This document shows positions 52,062 through 61,348 of a stretch of 64,000 nt of DNA, one piece after another. The position numbers and the translations under genes are program-made. Numbering within the stretch: the first letter of the stretch is position 1; the number at the start of each line of letters is the position of its first letter. The notes under the pieces are model-generated. The model saw nothing but the letters and a program-made list of their open reading frames with translations. It was not told the origin of the DNA and did not search any database. This DNA is from Chitinophagaceae bacterium (GTDB lineage: Bacteria > Bacteroidota > Bacteroidia > Chitinophagales > Chitinophagaceae), in the NCBI GenBank assembly GCA_019752045.1, contig JAIEMP010000003.1, positions 434,001 through 498,000 on the forward strand, written 5' to 3'.

Positions 52062-52412
52062 ATGAAATACATCCTCCTCTTCATTTTTATGTGCTCCGCC
52101 GCTATTTGCAATGCACAAACTCAACGAATCAAAGACCTGTTGCGTGAAGGTGGCGACATCAATGCCTCGCATTATACAAAAGCACAGGAAGTAAGGAACC
52201 GTCAATCGATTATTCTAGAAAATGCTGATGAAAAAATGCTGTTGCATTTGAATGGTAAGCTTCACATTCTAAAAGGAGCAGCCTCGGTGCTGTATCTGGT
52301 CGAGCCCAATAAAATCAAATGCATGGAGATTGTTACAGATGAAAAAAAGATAGCAGACTACACGAAAGATGCAAGTATCAAAAAACTAATCATTATTGAA
52401 ACGAAGGAATAA
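52062..52412 (+). CDS. Small secreted protein, unknown
   Basis: This 116-residue product has a signal peptide (MKYILLFIFMCSAAICNAQ) and a compact mature domain (RIKDLLREGGDINASHYTKAQEVRNRQSIILENADEKMLLHLNGKLHILKG). It begins 22 bases after the atpDC terminator and ends before another terminator at 52503, so it is its own transcription unit. No family is recognised. Confidence 0.55.
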   Translation: MKYILLFIFMCSAAICNAQTQRIKDLLREGGDINASHYTKAQEVRNRQSIILENADEKMLLHLNGKLHILKGAASVLYLVEPNKIKCMEIVTDEKKIADYTKDASIKKLIIIETKE

Positions 52413-52502
52413 CGGTAGTCGGTAGCGCATGGTTGAAAACTGTACTGAATAATAAGATAATCGTTAGGCATGCAAAAAAATAGACCTTTAAAAAGAGTGA
52501 TC

Positions 52503-52530
52503 AACCGCAGCTATACGCTGCGGTTTTTTT
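52503..52530 (+). terminator. Terminator between the small secreted protein and the glycosyltransferase gene
   Basis: AACCGCAGC and GCTGCGGTT form a 9-bp stem with a 5-base loop, followed by a T run. It separates the ATP synthase region from the arsenosugar locus. Confidence 0.85.
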
Positions 52531-52566
52531 CTGCATCCTGCTTATCTTCATCCCCAATTCAACTGC

Positions 52567-53253
52567 ATGATCTCAGTCATCATTCCTGTTTACAATGAAG
52601 AAAATACCATTGCATCACTGGTCACTTACCTGAAGCAACATGGTGGTTCTTTGCTGCAGGAAATAATTGTATGCGATGCTGCAAGTACCGATTCAACTAA
52701 GAAAGAAGCCACCAAAGCAGGAGCAACCGTTGTTGTATCGCCGGAAAAAGGAAGAGGTGCTCAGTTAAACTATGGCGCATCAAAAGCAAGCGGTTCGGTC
52801 TTTTATTTTGTACATGCCGATGTGTTTCCGCCGCAAAGTTTTGCAAGCGATATTCAAAGTGCTGTGAGGGAGGGGTATGGATTAGGACGATACCGTACTA
52901 CCTTCAACACAAAAAAATGGTATGTGAAAATGATGTCGATTTTTTCTCGGTTCGATTGGTTTGCCTGTTATGGCGGCGATCAAACTCTGTTTGTAACCAA
53001 AGAATTATTTCACGCAACGGGTGGCTACCGAAACGATATGCGGGTAATGGAAGATTATGAATTTGTTGTACGAGCAAGAAAACAGAGCCGCTATAAAATT
53101 TTCAGCAAGGGCGCATTGATTTCAGACCGGAAATATGATAAGAACAGTTGGTGGAAAGTGCAGAAAGCAAACAGCACCATGATGCGGATGTATAAAAAAG
53201 GGGCATCGCAGGATGAAATGATTCAACTTTATAAACGCATGCTCAATTGGTAA
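52567..53253 (+). CDS. TIGR04283-type glycosyltransferase of arsenosugar loci
   Basis: This 228-residue family 2 glycosyltransferase opens with ISVIIPVYNEENTI, then VCDAASTDSTKKEA, SPEKGRGAQLNYGASKASG and FVHADVFPP (metal-binding DxD-like), and later VMEDYEFVVRARK. This arrangement is that of TIGR04283, a transferase that co-occurs with the ArsS radical SAM protein; it is thought to take part in building or decorating arsenosugars. The ArsS, ArsM and TIGR04282 genes follow within 10 kb on the opposite strand, which supports the call. Confidence 0.85.
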   Translation: MISVIIPVYNEENTIASLVTYLKQHGGSLLQEIIVCDAASTDSTKKEATKAGATVVVSPEKGRGAQLNYGASKASGSVFYFVHADVFPPQSFASDIQSAVREGYGLGRYRTTFNTKKWYVKMMSIFSRFDWFACYGGDQTLFVTKELFHATGGYRNDMRVMEDYEFVVRARKQSRYKIFSKGALISDRKYDKNSWWKVQKANSTMMRMYKKGASQDEMIQLYKRMLNW

Positions 53254-53301
53254 ATACGAAAAACTAATATCTTCACGCTTTCGTAAATAAAAACAAGCTT
53301 C

Positions 53302-54360
53302 ATGAAAAGGATCATCAGTGGTATTCAGCAGGTAGGAATTGGTGTAACAAATGCAGATGAAGCATTTATCTGGTACAATAAACATTTTGGAACGGATGTA
53401 GTGGTGTTTAAAGATGCTGCACGTGCCGAATTGATGAAACGTTATACAGGTGGTGAAGGGCATGAGCGGTATGCCATTCTTGCTTTGAATATGCAGGGTG
53501 GTGGTGGGTTTGAAATTTGGGAATACCGCAGCCGCAAATCGCAGCCGGCAGCATTTGAAGTGAAGTTGGGCGATACCGGTATTTTCGTGATCAAGATCAA
53601 ATGCAAAAATGTAAAAGCTGCTTATGCTGAATATCAGAAAGCAAGATTGAATTTGTTGAGTGCACCAAAAGAAAATCCGGGTGGTATTGAATCATTCTTT
53701 CTGAAAGATCCATACGGCAACATCTTTGAAATAATGGCCGATGACAATTGGTTTAGCGATACCGGACGACATACTGGTGGCGTTTGTGGCATAACCATTG
53801 GTGTTAGTTCTATTGCAAAAGCAATTCCGTTTTATGAAAAAGTGTTGGGCTACGATAAGCAATTGTTTTTAGATGAAGGTCATTACGATGAGTTCAGCAA
53901 CATACCCGGTGGTCAACATCATTTTAAACGGGTAATGCTGGGACATACACGTAAACAGGAAGGTGCTTTTTCAAAATTACTTGGTCCAACTTATGTAGAG
54001 TTGATTGAAGTAACAGACCGTACACCTAAACAAATTTTTGAAAACCGTTACTGGGGCGATCAGGGATATATTCATGTATGCTTTGATATCAATGGTTATG
54101 AAGAACACGAACGCATCTGCAACGAAAATGGATTTCCATTTACAGTAGATAGTGCCAACAATTTTGATATGGGCGAAGCAGCCGGTCATTTTTCTTACAA
54201 CGAAGATCCGGATGGTACCTGGATCGAATATGTAGAAACACATCGGGTACCCATTCTGAAAAAAATAGGATGGTATTTAAATTTAAAAAACAGGAAGCCT
54301 GAAAAGCCGTTACCCAACTGGATGGTAAAAAGTCTGAGTTTCTCAAGGGTGAAAGTGTAG
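53302..54360 (+). CDS. Two-domain VOC (glyoxalase-fold) protein
   Basis: This 352-residue protein has two vicinal-oxygen-chelate modules: residues 5-145 (ISGIQQVGIGVTNADEAFIWYNKHFG, ending FFLKDPYGNIFEIM) and 160-315 (GVCGITIGVSSIAKAIPFYEKVLGYD, ending YNEDPDGTWIEYVET). His/Glu metal ligands are visible in HVCFDI and WIEYVE. Members include dioxygenases, isomerases and lyases; the reaction cannot be decided. It is in an apparent operon between the TIGR04283 glycosyltransferase and a BamA-like gene (gap 16 bases to the latter), so a role in the same pathway is possible. Confidence 0.8.
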   Translation: MKRIISGIQQVGIGVTNADEAFIWYNKHFGTDVVVFKDAARAELMKRYTGGEGHERYAILALNMQGGGGFEIWEYRSRKSQPAAFEVKLGDTGIFVIKIKCKNVKAAYAEYQKARLNLLSAPKENPGGIESFFLKDPYGNIFEIMADDNWFSDTGRHTGGVCGITIGVSSIAKAIPFYEKVLGYDKQLFLDEGHYDEFSNIPGGQHHFKRVMLGHTRKQEGAFSKLLGPTYVELIEVTDRTPKQIFENRYWGDQGYIHVCFDINGYEEHERICNENGFPFTVDSANNFDMGEAAGHFSYNEDPDGTWIEYVETHRVPILKKIGWYLNLKNRKPEKPLPNWMVKSLSFSRVKV

Positions 54361-54376
54361 CAGGCGCAACATAATT

Positions 54377-55453
54377 ATGCGATTTATTTTTTTTGCAGTT
54401 ATTGTCTTATCAGTTACTACGAATGTTTTTTCGCAAGACAGCAGCAGAAAAAATAAACCTCGTCGTTTAACTGCATTTCCTGTTGTGTTCTATTCGCCCG
54501 AAACAAGCGTAGCCGTTGGTGGATTTTCAGCCTATACATTCCGGAATAAAAAAGACACTGCCCAACGTTATCCTTCACAAATACAGTTTGGCGCAGCGTA
54601 CACCTTTAACAAGCAACTGTTATTATTTGCACCGTTTCGTATTTACACACCGGGCAGTAAGTTCACCGCTTATGGCGAAGTGGGGTATTACAAGTACTCG
54701 TATTTCTTTTTCGGAATCGGAAATGAACAGCCTGCTGATTACAAAGAATTATACAAAGTCAATTATCCGAGACTACGCCTGAATGTGTTGCGTAAGATCA
54801 ATCCAAAACTCTATGCGGGGCTACGTTACTGGTTAGAAGATTATCGTGTTGTGGAAACAGAACCAGGCAAGCAACTGGCAAGTGGAACAATCGAAGGAAG
54901 TAAACAAAGTTTTGTTTCGGGTATTGGTCCTGCATTAAATTACGATACCCGTGATAATATTTTCTTTGCTTCATCAGGTGTATTTGTTGATGCAGGTGTA
55001 CAGTTTTATGGTAACGCAACCGGGAGCAACTATCAATACAATCGTTACACGCTTGATGCCTCCACTTATATTTCAACCAAACAAAAAAATGTGTGGGCTT
55101 TTAATTTGTTTGCTGATTTTGTTGATGGCACTGCACCTTTCAGTCAACTGGCTTTGTTGGGAGGCAATAAAAAAATGCGTGGATTTTATGAAGGAAGATA
55201 CCGTGATAACAATCTCCTCGCAATTGGTACTGAGTATCGTTTTAAAATATACAGGCGATTTGGCGGAACGGCATTTGCTAATGCAGGAGCTGTTAATGAT
55301 CAATTCAAAAATATAGTTGAACAGATTCGTACAACGTATGGTGCAGGGCTTCGTTTTGCCTTAAACCCATCAGAAAAAATAAACCTGCGTTTAGACGCAG
55401 GTTTTGGAAAAAATTCAACCGCTTTTTATTTCACCATTGGAGAAGCTTTCTGA
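54377..55453 (+). CDS. BamA/Omp85-like outer-membrane protein
   Basis: This 358-residue beta-barrel protein has a signal peptide (FIFFAVIVLSVTTNVFSQ). The barrel matches the surface-antigen domain: FYSPETSVAVGGFSAYTF near the start, GPALNYDTRDNIFFASSG in the middle, LLGGNKKMRGFYEGRYRD (the Omp85 RGF motif) and a C-terminal FYFTIGEAF ending in Phe. It has no POTRA domains, unlike true BamA. Its 3' end overlaps the convergent TIGR04282 gene by 28 bases, and a terminator for that gene lies within its last 80 bases. Confidence 0.8.
   Translation: MRFIFFAVIVLSVTTNVFSQDSSRKNKPRRLTAFPVVFYSPETSVAVGGFSAYTFRNKKDTAQRYPSQIQFGAAYTFNKQLLLFAPFRIYTPGSKFTAYGEVGYYKYSYFFFGIGNEQPADYKELYKVNYPRLRLNVLRKINPKLYAGLRYWLEDYRVVETEPGKQLASGTIEGSKQSFVSGIGPALNYDTRDNIFFASSGVFVDAGVQFYGNATGSNYQYNRYTLDASTYISTKQKNVWAFNLFADFVDGTAPFSQLALLGGNKKMRGFYEGRYRDNNLLAIGTEYRFKIYRRFGGTAFANAGAVNDQFKNIVEQIRTTYGAGLRFALNPSEKINLRLDAGFGKNSTAFYFTIGEAF
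55374..55405 (-). terminator. Terminator of the arsenosugar operon, embedded in the BamA-like gene
   Basis: AAACCTGCGT and ACGCAGGTTT form a perfect 10-bp stem with a 4-base loop. On the minus strand it is followed by ATTTTTT. It lies inside the coding sequence of the convergent gene (codons for NLRLDAG), 21-52 bases past the TIGR04282 stop codon. Confidence 0.8.
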
Positions 55454-56052
55454 TAATCGAGTAATGCTTTCAATTCTTCCCAATCGGTGAGTGTATCTAC
55501 ATCTCTTAATTGTTCTGTTAATGCAACCGTTAACCCGGCTTCTGCTGCATCGTTGATAGTTCTGTTGAAAACGCTATCAGTACTCCATGCTTTATTACTG
55601 AAGAATGGTTGATGAACAGCACGCAAACCAAGCAGGTAATATCCACCATCATCAACAGGACCAATACATACATCGTGTGTTTCTAATAATTCAAATGCAT
55701 GGTTCAGGTGATTAGTGGAGAGTTGCGGGCAATCACTGCCAATGATCAAGACCTGTTCATATCTCAACTCAAACAAGAACGAAAAAGCATGCTGCATCCG
55801 TTCGCCCAAATCATCTCCCTGTTGCAATTGTTTGTAAAAAGAATTTGTTTTCCAAAGATCCAGTCGTTTAATCTTATCTGCATAAAAAATAAACTTATCT
55901 GCTGAGGCGGGCAGTAAAACATCATGCGTATGCTGCAACAGCAGACGGTAAACATCAACTGCTGCAGCATCGCCAATATCCTTTGCCAGTCTGGTTTTCA
56001 CTTTGCCCGGTTCCGGATTTTTTACAAATACAATAATTGCCTTCTTATTCAT
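55426..56052 (-). CDS. TIGR04282-type glycosyltransferase of arsenosugar loci
   Basis: This 208-residue nucleotidyl/glycosyltransferase-like protein reads KKAIIVFVKNPEPGKVKTRLAKDIG at the N-terminus, then LGERMQHAFSFLF, VLIIGSDCPQLSTNHLNHAFELL, and IGPVDDGGYYLLGLR, all standard for TIGR04282. It is the last gene of the minus-strand operon, 12 bases after arsM. The family co-occurs with ArsS and TIGR04283. It overlaps the 3' end of the BamA-like gene. Confidence 0.87.
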   Translation of the reverse strand: MNKKAIIVFVKNPEPGKVKTRLAKDIGDAAAVDVYRLLLQHTHDVLLPASADKFIFYADKIKRLDLWKTNSFYKQLQQGDDLGERMQHAFSFLFELRYEQVLIIGSDCPQLSTNHLNHAFELLETHDVCIGPVDDGGYYLLGLRAVHQPFFSNKAWSTDSVFNRTINDAAEAGLTVALTEQLRDVDTLTDWEELKALLDYQKASPMVK

Positions 56053-56064
56053 TTATGTTTAACA

Positions 56065-57039
56065 TTAGCAGCATCCACCGCCGTCGTAAAACCAGGTGGA
56101 GCCTGAAATATAAATATCTTCACGGTTCAATGCGGCCAAAGCTGCTGCTGTTTTATCGCATACAGACAATGGTTGGTTGGGTAATAATACATGCCCGTTC
56201 TCGTCATCAAAACATTCATCGTTTCCAAAATAAATCGCTGTCTTTCCGGTAAAGACACAAGGACCATCGGCAGGCATTGGATCTTTAATAGCACATACTT
56301 CTACACTTTCAATAAAGAGCATTTCATTGGTATCATAATTCTTTGGATCAAGAATACGATACGGACGCTTGGCTCTGATTTCTACTGTACCAAATCCGGC
56401 GTCGGTAATCATTTTTATATAATCCCACAATGGTAAAGAACCACTTAAACACAAAGCCCGCAAACGTTCATCTTCACGCAGGTTTTCCGGAATATCTTGC
56501 TCACAAGTTGGATCACTCATCACCAAACGGCCTCTTGGTTTTAATACACGATACATTTCTTCTAATGCCAGCTTCAATTCTTCGTGTTTAAAAATATTGA
56601 AGAGACAGTTTTGTGCAGCCACATCTATACTGCTGTCTTCAACCGGCAAATTCAATGCATCTCCTTTTCTAAGATCTACAAACTCCGAACGGAACCATGG
56701 ATTTTTTCGTTCAGCTTCTGCAAAGTTGTCACGGCTTGCCTGCAACATTTCATCCACGACATCAACACCTACCACACCTTTCAACTGGCGACTGAAATAG
56801 GCAAACTGCAACAACTCTATTCCTCCGCCAACACCAACATACAATATCCTTGGATTATTCACGAGGTCTCTTGGATGAACGGTACTGCCGCATCCGTAAT
56901 TCATCTGTTGCATACGTACCGGAATATCTAATCCGGGCAATTGCCAAATGGGTGTAGTGGTGCAGCACAAACCAACCTGCGGATTTTCAGCTGCTTCTTT
57001 GTAAACGTTTTTGGTTGTTTCGAGATAAGTAGTACTCAT
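56065..57039 (-). CDS. arsM: Arsenite methyltransferase ArsM of the arsenosugar type
   Basis: ArsM adds methyl groups from SAM to As(III) in the cytoplasm. The 324-residue protein has SAM motif I ILYVGVGGGIELL (residues 65-77). The As(III)-binding cysteines are probably Cys145 (QNCLFN) and Cys197 (LRALCLSG), with Cys50 in NYGCGS as a third. An extra Cys-Cys pair stands at 25-26 and another at the very C-terminus (GGCC). The C-terminal 80 residues (CAIKDPMPADGPCVFTG) are typical of the arsenosugar-associated branch. I chose the ATG at 57039; a longer frame would overlap the transporter gene. Confidence 0.92.
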   Translation of the reverse strand: MSTTYLETTKNVYKEAAENPQVGLCCTTTPIWQLPGLDIPVRMQQMNYGCGSTVHPRDLVNNPRILYVGVGGGIELLQFAYFSRQLKGVVGVDVVDEMLQASRDNFAEAERKNPWFRSEFVDLRKGDALNLPVEDSSIDVAAQNCLFNIFKHEELKLALEEMYRVLKPRGRLVMSDPTCEQDIPENLREDERLRALCLSGSLPLWDYIKMITDAGFGTVEIRAKRPYRILDPKNYDTNEMLFIESVEVCAIKDPMPADGPCVFTGKTAIYFGNDECFDDENGHVLLPNQPLSVCDKTAAALAALNREDIYISGSTWFYDGGGCC

Positions 57040-57065
57040 TTTCTTTTTTTTGTTTTTGGTGAGTG

Positions 57066-58046
57066 TTAGTGGATATACGATGAAATTAAAAAAATAGTTG
57101 CGCTGATAAGGGCTGCAATTGGAAGCGTAAGCAGCCACGACAATCCTATCCCTGCTATTTCACGGGTGTTTGCGGTTTTAGCAAACAAACCAATTCCATA
57201 AATGCTGCCAACAGATACATGTGTGGTAGAAACAGGTAAACCAAATTTACTGGCAACAATTACCAATGTTCCTGTAACCATATTTGCCAACAAGCCCTGT
57301 TGTGGTGAAAGACTTGTAATTTTTTTACTCATGGTCTCGGCAATTTTTCGGGCATTGATTAATCCGCCTGTTGCCATTACAATTGCAAGGAGCAAAAAGT
57401 TGATGGGCAAACTGAAATAGGTGGAAAGTAATAACAACGAGATCAGTTTCGGAGTATCATTCAATCCTCTTGCAAAGCTCACTACACCTGCACTGAGAAA
57501 ATGGAGTGGGTTAATGAGTGATCCATTATTAGTAAGTGTTAAGCCAGACAGTGCATAATGCGGTTTCTTTTTGGTGTTGCTTATTTTATACAGGATACCA
57601 GTTAACATAATTGCAATAAGCGGACTGATGAGTAAGGGAAGAAAAAATGTTTTTCCTAATACACTAAAATCAACATTGCGACCGGAAGCAACAATGCCGG
57701 CACCAACTAATGCACCCACTAATCCATGTGTGGTTGATACAGGAAATCCTGAAAATGTTGCCAGTAGAATAGTGATGCCCGTTCCTCCGGCAACAGCCAG
57801 TACAAATTCTTTTGTCTGTAATATTTCATCCGGCACCAAACCTTTACCCGAAAAATTTTTAACCAAACCGTTAGCCAGAAAAAAAGAACAGAGTGAACCT
57901 GCAAATGTAAATAATGTTGCAAGCAGCAGCGCCTGTTTGTAATTTAATGTACCGCTTCCCCATAAGGTGGCAGTCCCTTTAAAATTATCATTGGCACCAT
58001 TGGCGTATGTAAGTAAAAGCACTGCACAGAATATGAGAAAAGTCAT
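57066..58046 (-). CDS. Inorganic phosphate transporter, PiT family
   Basis: This 326-residue transporter of about ten helices has the duplicated PiT signature: YANGANDNFKGTATLWGS near the start and ARGLNDTPKL in the second half. Paired loops are GFPVSTTHGLVGALVG and GLPVSTTHVSVGSIYG. Members take up phosphate with a cation and also carry arsenate. Its place between the TonB receptor gene and arsM (gaps 9 and 26 bases) argues that here it moves arsenate, phosphate or both for the arsenosugar pathway. Confidence 0.9.
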   Translation of the reverse strand: MTFLIFCAVLLLTYANGANDNFKGTATLWGSGTLNYKQALLLATLFTFAGSLCSFFLANGLVKNFSGKGLVPDEILQTKEFVLAVAGGTGITILLATFSGFPVSTTHGLVGALVGAGIVASGRNVDFSVLGKTFFLPLLISPLIAIMLTGILYKISNTKKKPHYALSGLTLTNNGSLINPLHFLSAGVVSFARGLNDTPKLISLLLLSTYFSLPINFLLLAIVMATGGLINARKIAETMSKKITSLSPQQGLLANMVTGTLVIVASKFGLPVSTTHVSVGSIYGIGLFAKTANTREIAGIGLSWLLTLPIAALISATIFLISSYIH

Positions 58047-58055
58047 GTGTTGAAA

Positions 58056-61000
58056 TTAAAAACTGTAACGAATACTGAGTAATCCCTGCGCTCTGGAGAG
58101 CAGCGCATCGTATTGCCAGGCTGTTGTTTGAGGATTAGAAAAATTGAGTTCCGGTTGTAATGAACTGTTCACTCTTGCAACTGTGAGTAACTGATAACTG
58201 CTGTTTAAAATATTTGGTACATAATATTGCCGGCCCCAGTTTTTTGATATTAGATTGGAAAGATTAAATACATCTAATGAAACACCAAGCGTATGGCTTT
58301 GTTCTTTCAACCCAAGTTGTATTGCATACATCAGCTTCATATCCAGTTGCTGATTCCATGGAGTACGTGCCCCATTTCGTTCTGCATATTGTCCTCTTCG
58401 TTTGCTGAGGTAGGCATCACGTTCAATATAACTGTTCAACTGTTGCCATTGTGCAGCAGCAGTTGTTATAATATTTCCACTTGCATCTTTTATATCTGCT
58501 AAATTACTTTCAGCCTGAGTGCTTGGAATAAAAATGAGATCGTTGTTAGGCGATCCATCACGATTAATATCACCAATATAAGTGTAGGTAAACGGACTGC
58601 CGGATTGAAGCGTGTAAACAAAGATCACATTTACACTGCTGCGTTTCCATTTGTAATTGTATTGCAGATTGCTGATACTACGATGACGCAGATCAAAATT
58701 GGAATAAGATAATGCCGGAGCATTGGGCAAAATAGTTTGATTGAATTCCCAATTTGCCTGCGGCGAAACACGCACACCATTGGAAACATCTTTTGATACG
58801 CCGTAGGTATAAGAAGTAAAGAATTGAAAGGATTTGATGCGTTTACCTGCAGTAACAGAAAGTTGATAGCGGTAACCTTGGTTGGTATTGGTTAGCAGAA
58901 ATACATTGGTGAAAGAAGCGTTTATTTTCTGTGCATTTCCATTGCCGAGATACACTGTTCTGTTATCAGCTGCTCCGGTTAAACGGGCAGTACTGTCTTT
59001 TAGATTAATGGTTTTATACAATACATCATTTAATGTTTTTGTATAAACAGCTTCAGCAGATAACGACCAGCCATGTTCATTTTTCCAATCAATACCGATG
59101 CTGTTGCGGAACACCTGTGGTAATTTGTAATTATTATCGAGCAGATTTATTTCACGTATTCCGGGCTGATACGTTGCTGCAACCTGTGCCACATCGTTGA
59201 TCAATGGCACTGTGCCTGTTGGACGAACATCTACATTGCCATAAGTTGTACCACTATTATAATATGGATAGGCGAGCCATGCAAATGGCATACGGCCATT
59301 AAAGATGCCGCTTCCACCTCTCAGTACCAGTTGTTGTTTGCCATCTATATTCCAATTGAAACCAATGCGTGGTGCAATTTGCGGATAAGGGTTGTTGCTG
59401 TTTGAAAAATTTTCGAACCCTTTTGTTTTTGTTACATCAGGATTTACAGCCGGCCGGTCGGGGTAAGCTGTAAAATCAAAACGGATACCTGCTGTTAAAC
59501 GAAAGTTTTTGTTCAAAGCAAATTCATCCTGTATATATTGACTGAGCAAAAACACACGAAAGCTGGCTGATGGATTATTTCGGTTGAACTGATAATCGTT
59601 ATTCTGTAAGTTGTACACTCCACGTATGCGGCTTGGCCGATCGGCATAAAAATCATCTACACTTCTGTAGGCCCAACGTCCGTTAAAGGCAGTAAGGAAG
59701 CGATAGTCAATATTATAAAATTCATTGTGTGTACCAACAGTAATGGTATGTTTTCTGCGATAAAACGTAAGGTTGTCGGTAAGTTCAAATGTTTTTAAAT
59801 TTAAACCATACACAGCCGCTTCACGGTAAGCACCCAGATAAATGGTGTTGGCAGTGTTGTAAGTAATTTCAATATGCGGAAAAAAATCTCCTTTGATCCG
59901 GCGTTCATCTTTTGTATGAGTAAATCCTATAATCAGGTTGTTGGAGAGACGGTTAGAGAAATTCGATTTTGCTTCAAACACTGCACTATGTGTTTTGCTG
60001 CTGTGACGAAAGCCCTGACTACCGAAGTTGAGAATATTGGCTGAGCGTTCATTGTTATCTGCAAAAGCCTGTACATAGTTATGTCGGATGCTCAGCTTAT
60101 GAACACTGTTTACATTCCAATCGAACTTTGCAAAAAATTTATCGCTGTTGATTTTTAAACTAACATCCTGATACGAACCCAGATCATAATTATAACGGGA
60201 TTGAACAGTATCGTACAATGCTTTTGCAAGTTGAAACGGAATAGCAGAACCATTGCTGCCCGGTGCAAATGCAACCGGTTCATTTCTTCTGGCAATTTCA
60301 ATGGCAGTAAAATAAAAAAGTTTGTTCTTGATAATGGGACCGCCTAAGCGAAAACCTGTTTGATAATCAGAAAAGTTTTGAATCCGTTCACGTTTAGCAT
60401 CGGCTGTTGGTCCCGTGAGCCATTGATTTCTTCCAGAAAAAAAAGCAGAACCTGAAAACCTGTTGGTGCCGCTTCTTGTAACTGCGTTGATGCTGCCACC
60501 TGTAAAGTTTCCTAACGTAACTGTATATGGTGATACTTCTACCTGTACTTCCTGTATAGCTTCCAAACTGATGGGTTGTGTTTTTGCCAAACCACCCGGC
60601 GTGCCTGATGCTAACGACCCGCCAGCACCACTTGCAGGTTCAGTAAAACCAAATGCATCATTCAACGCAGCACCATCAATGCTTAAATTATTATAGCGAT
60701 AGTTGGTACCACTTAAACTGTTGCCATTTGCCTGCGGACTTAAACGAGTAAAATCCTGCAGGCTTCTGCTGATGGTAGGAAAATTTTCAAGCTGACTTTT
60801 TGAGATAGAAGTACCGGCACCTGTTCTGCGGATGATTTTTTTATTGCTTCTTATAATGATGTCTTCTAAAGATGCAGCAACTGGTTGCAACACACAATTT
60901 ATATTTTCTGTGTTCCCTAAACTGAGTTGAATATCAGAAAGTGTGTCACTTGCAAATCCGATACAGGAAAAAATGATGCTGTATGGTCCGCCGCTTTTAA

Positions 61001-61229
61001 GATTAGGTAAGTTGTAGGTGCCGCCTTTTTGAGTAACAGTTGTATAAATTGATCTTGTTGGTTCATGAATAGCCTGCACGGTAATTTTATCAAGCTCTTC
61101 GCCATTTTCTGCTTTTACATTGCCACGTATGCCGGCGCTTGTAAGCTGCGCAGTACTTTGAAATGTAAAGAACATATACAATACTGTTACAGCTGCAATT
61201 CTCCTTGTGAGAGAACGCAACAGCATCAT
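58056..61229 (-). CDS. TonB-dependent receptor with carboxypeptidase-like N-terminal domain
   Basis: This outer-membrane transporter of about 1057 residues begins with a signal peptide (LLRSLTRRIAAVTVLYMFFTFQSTAQ). A carboxypeptidase-regulatory-like domain follows (GIRGNVKAENGEELDKITVQA, residues 40-120), then the plug (NFPTISRSLQDFTRLSPQANG, YRYNNLSIDGAALNDAF) and a long 22-stranded barrel, ending in LLSIRYSF with terminal Phe. No SusD partner is next to it. The ligand is unknown. Location within the ars operon suggests an organoarsenical or a cofactor. ATG at 61229 is preferred; 61262 is an alternative. Confidence 0.88.
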   Translation of the reverse strand: MMLLRSLTRRIAAVTVLYMFFTFQSTAQLTSAGIRGNVKAENGEELDKITVQAIHEPTRSIYTTVTQKGGTYNLPNLKSGGPYSIIFSCIGFASDTLSDIQLSLGNTENINCVLQPVAASLEDIIIRSNKKIIRRTGAGTSISKSQLENFPTISRSLQDFTRLSPQANGNSLSGTNYRYNNLSIDGAALNDAFGFTEPASGAGGSLASGTPGGLAKTQPISLEAIQEVQVEVSPYTVTLGNFTGGSINAVTRSGTNRFSGSAFFSGRNQWLTGPTADAKRERIQNFSDYQTGFRLGGPIIKNKLFYFTAIEIARRNEPVAFAPGSNGSAIPFQLAKALYDTVQSRYNYDLGSYQDVSLKINSDKFFAKFDWNVNSVHKLSIRHNYVQAFADNNERSANILNFGSQGFRHSSKTHSAVFEAKSNFSNRLSNNLIIGFTHTKDERRIKGDFFPHIEITYNTANTIYLGAYREAAVYGLNLKTFELTDNLTFYRRKHTITVGTHNEFYNIDYRFLTAFNGRWAYRSVDDFYADRPSRIRGVYNLQNNDYQFNRNNPSASFRVFLLSQYIQDEFALNKNFRLTAGIRFDFTAYPDRPAVNPDVTKTKGFENFSNSNNPYPQIAPRIGFNWNIDGKQQLVLRGGSGIFNGRMPFAWLAYPYYNSGTTYGNVDVRPTGTVPLINDVAQVAATYQPGIREINLLDNNYKLPQVFRNSIGIDWKNEHGWSLSAEAVYTKTLNDVLYKTINLKDSTARLTGAADNRTVYLGNGNAQKINASFTNVFLLTNTNQGYRYQLSVTAGKRIKSFQFFTSYTYGVSKDVSNGVRVSPQANWEFNQTILPNAPALSYSNFDLRHRSISNLQYNYKWKRSSVNVIFVYTLQSGSPFTYTYIGDINRDGSPNNDLIFIPSTQAESNLADIKDASGNIITTAAAQWQQLNSYIERDAYLSKRRGQYAERNGARTPWNQQLDMKLMYAIQLGLKEQSHTLGVSLDVFNLSNLISKNWGRQYYVPNILNSSYQLLTVARVNSSLQPELNFSNPQTTAWQYDALLSRAQGLLSIRYSF

Positions 61230-61348
61230 TTTGTATAGATTTGCAGGAACAATTTTCAACATACTACAGTAATTACCTCTTCGTATAAACGAGTTAGTTG
61301 TACAGCCGGTTTTGTTTACAACCCATTTATGAAAGGGATATGGTTAGC

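Noticed and set aside
57040-57138. ArsM start at 57138, overlapping the phosphate transporter gene
   Set aside because: The added 33 residues are low quality and would run into the transporter; MSTTYLETTK at 57039 fits the family.
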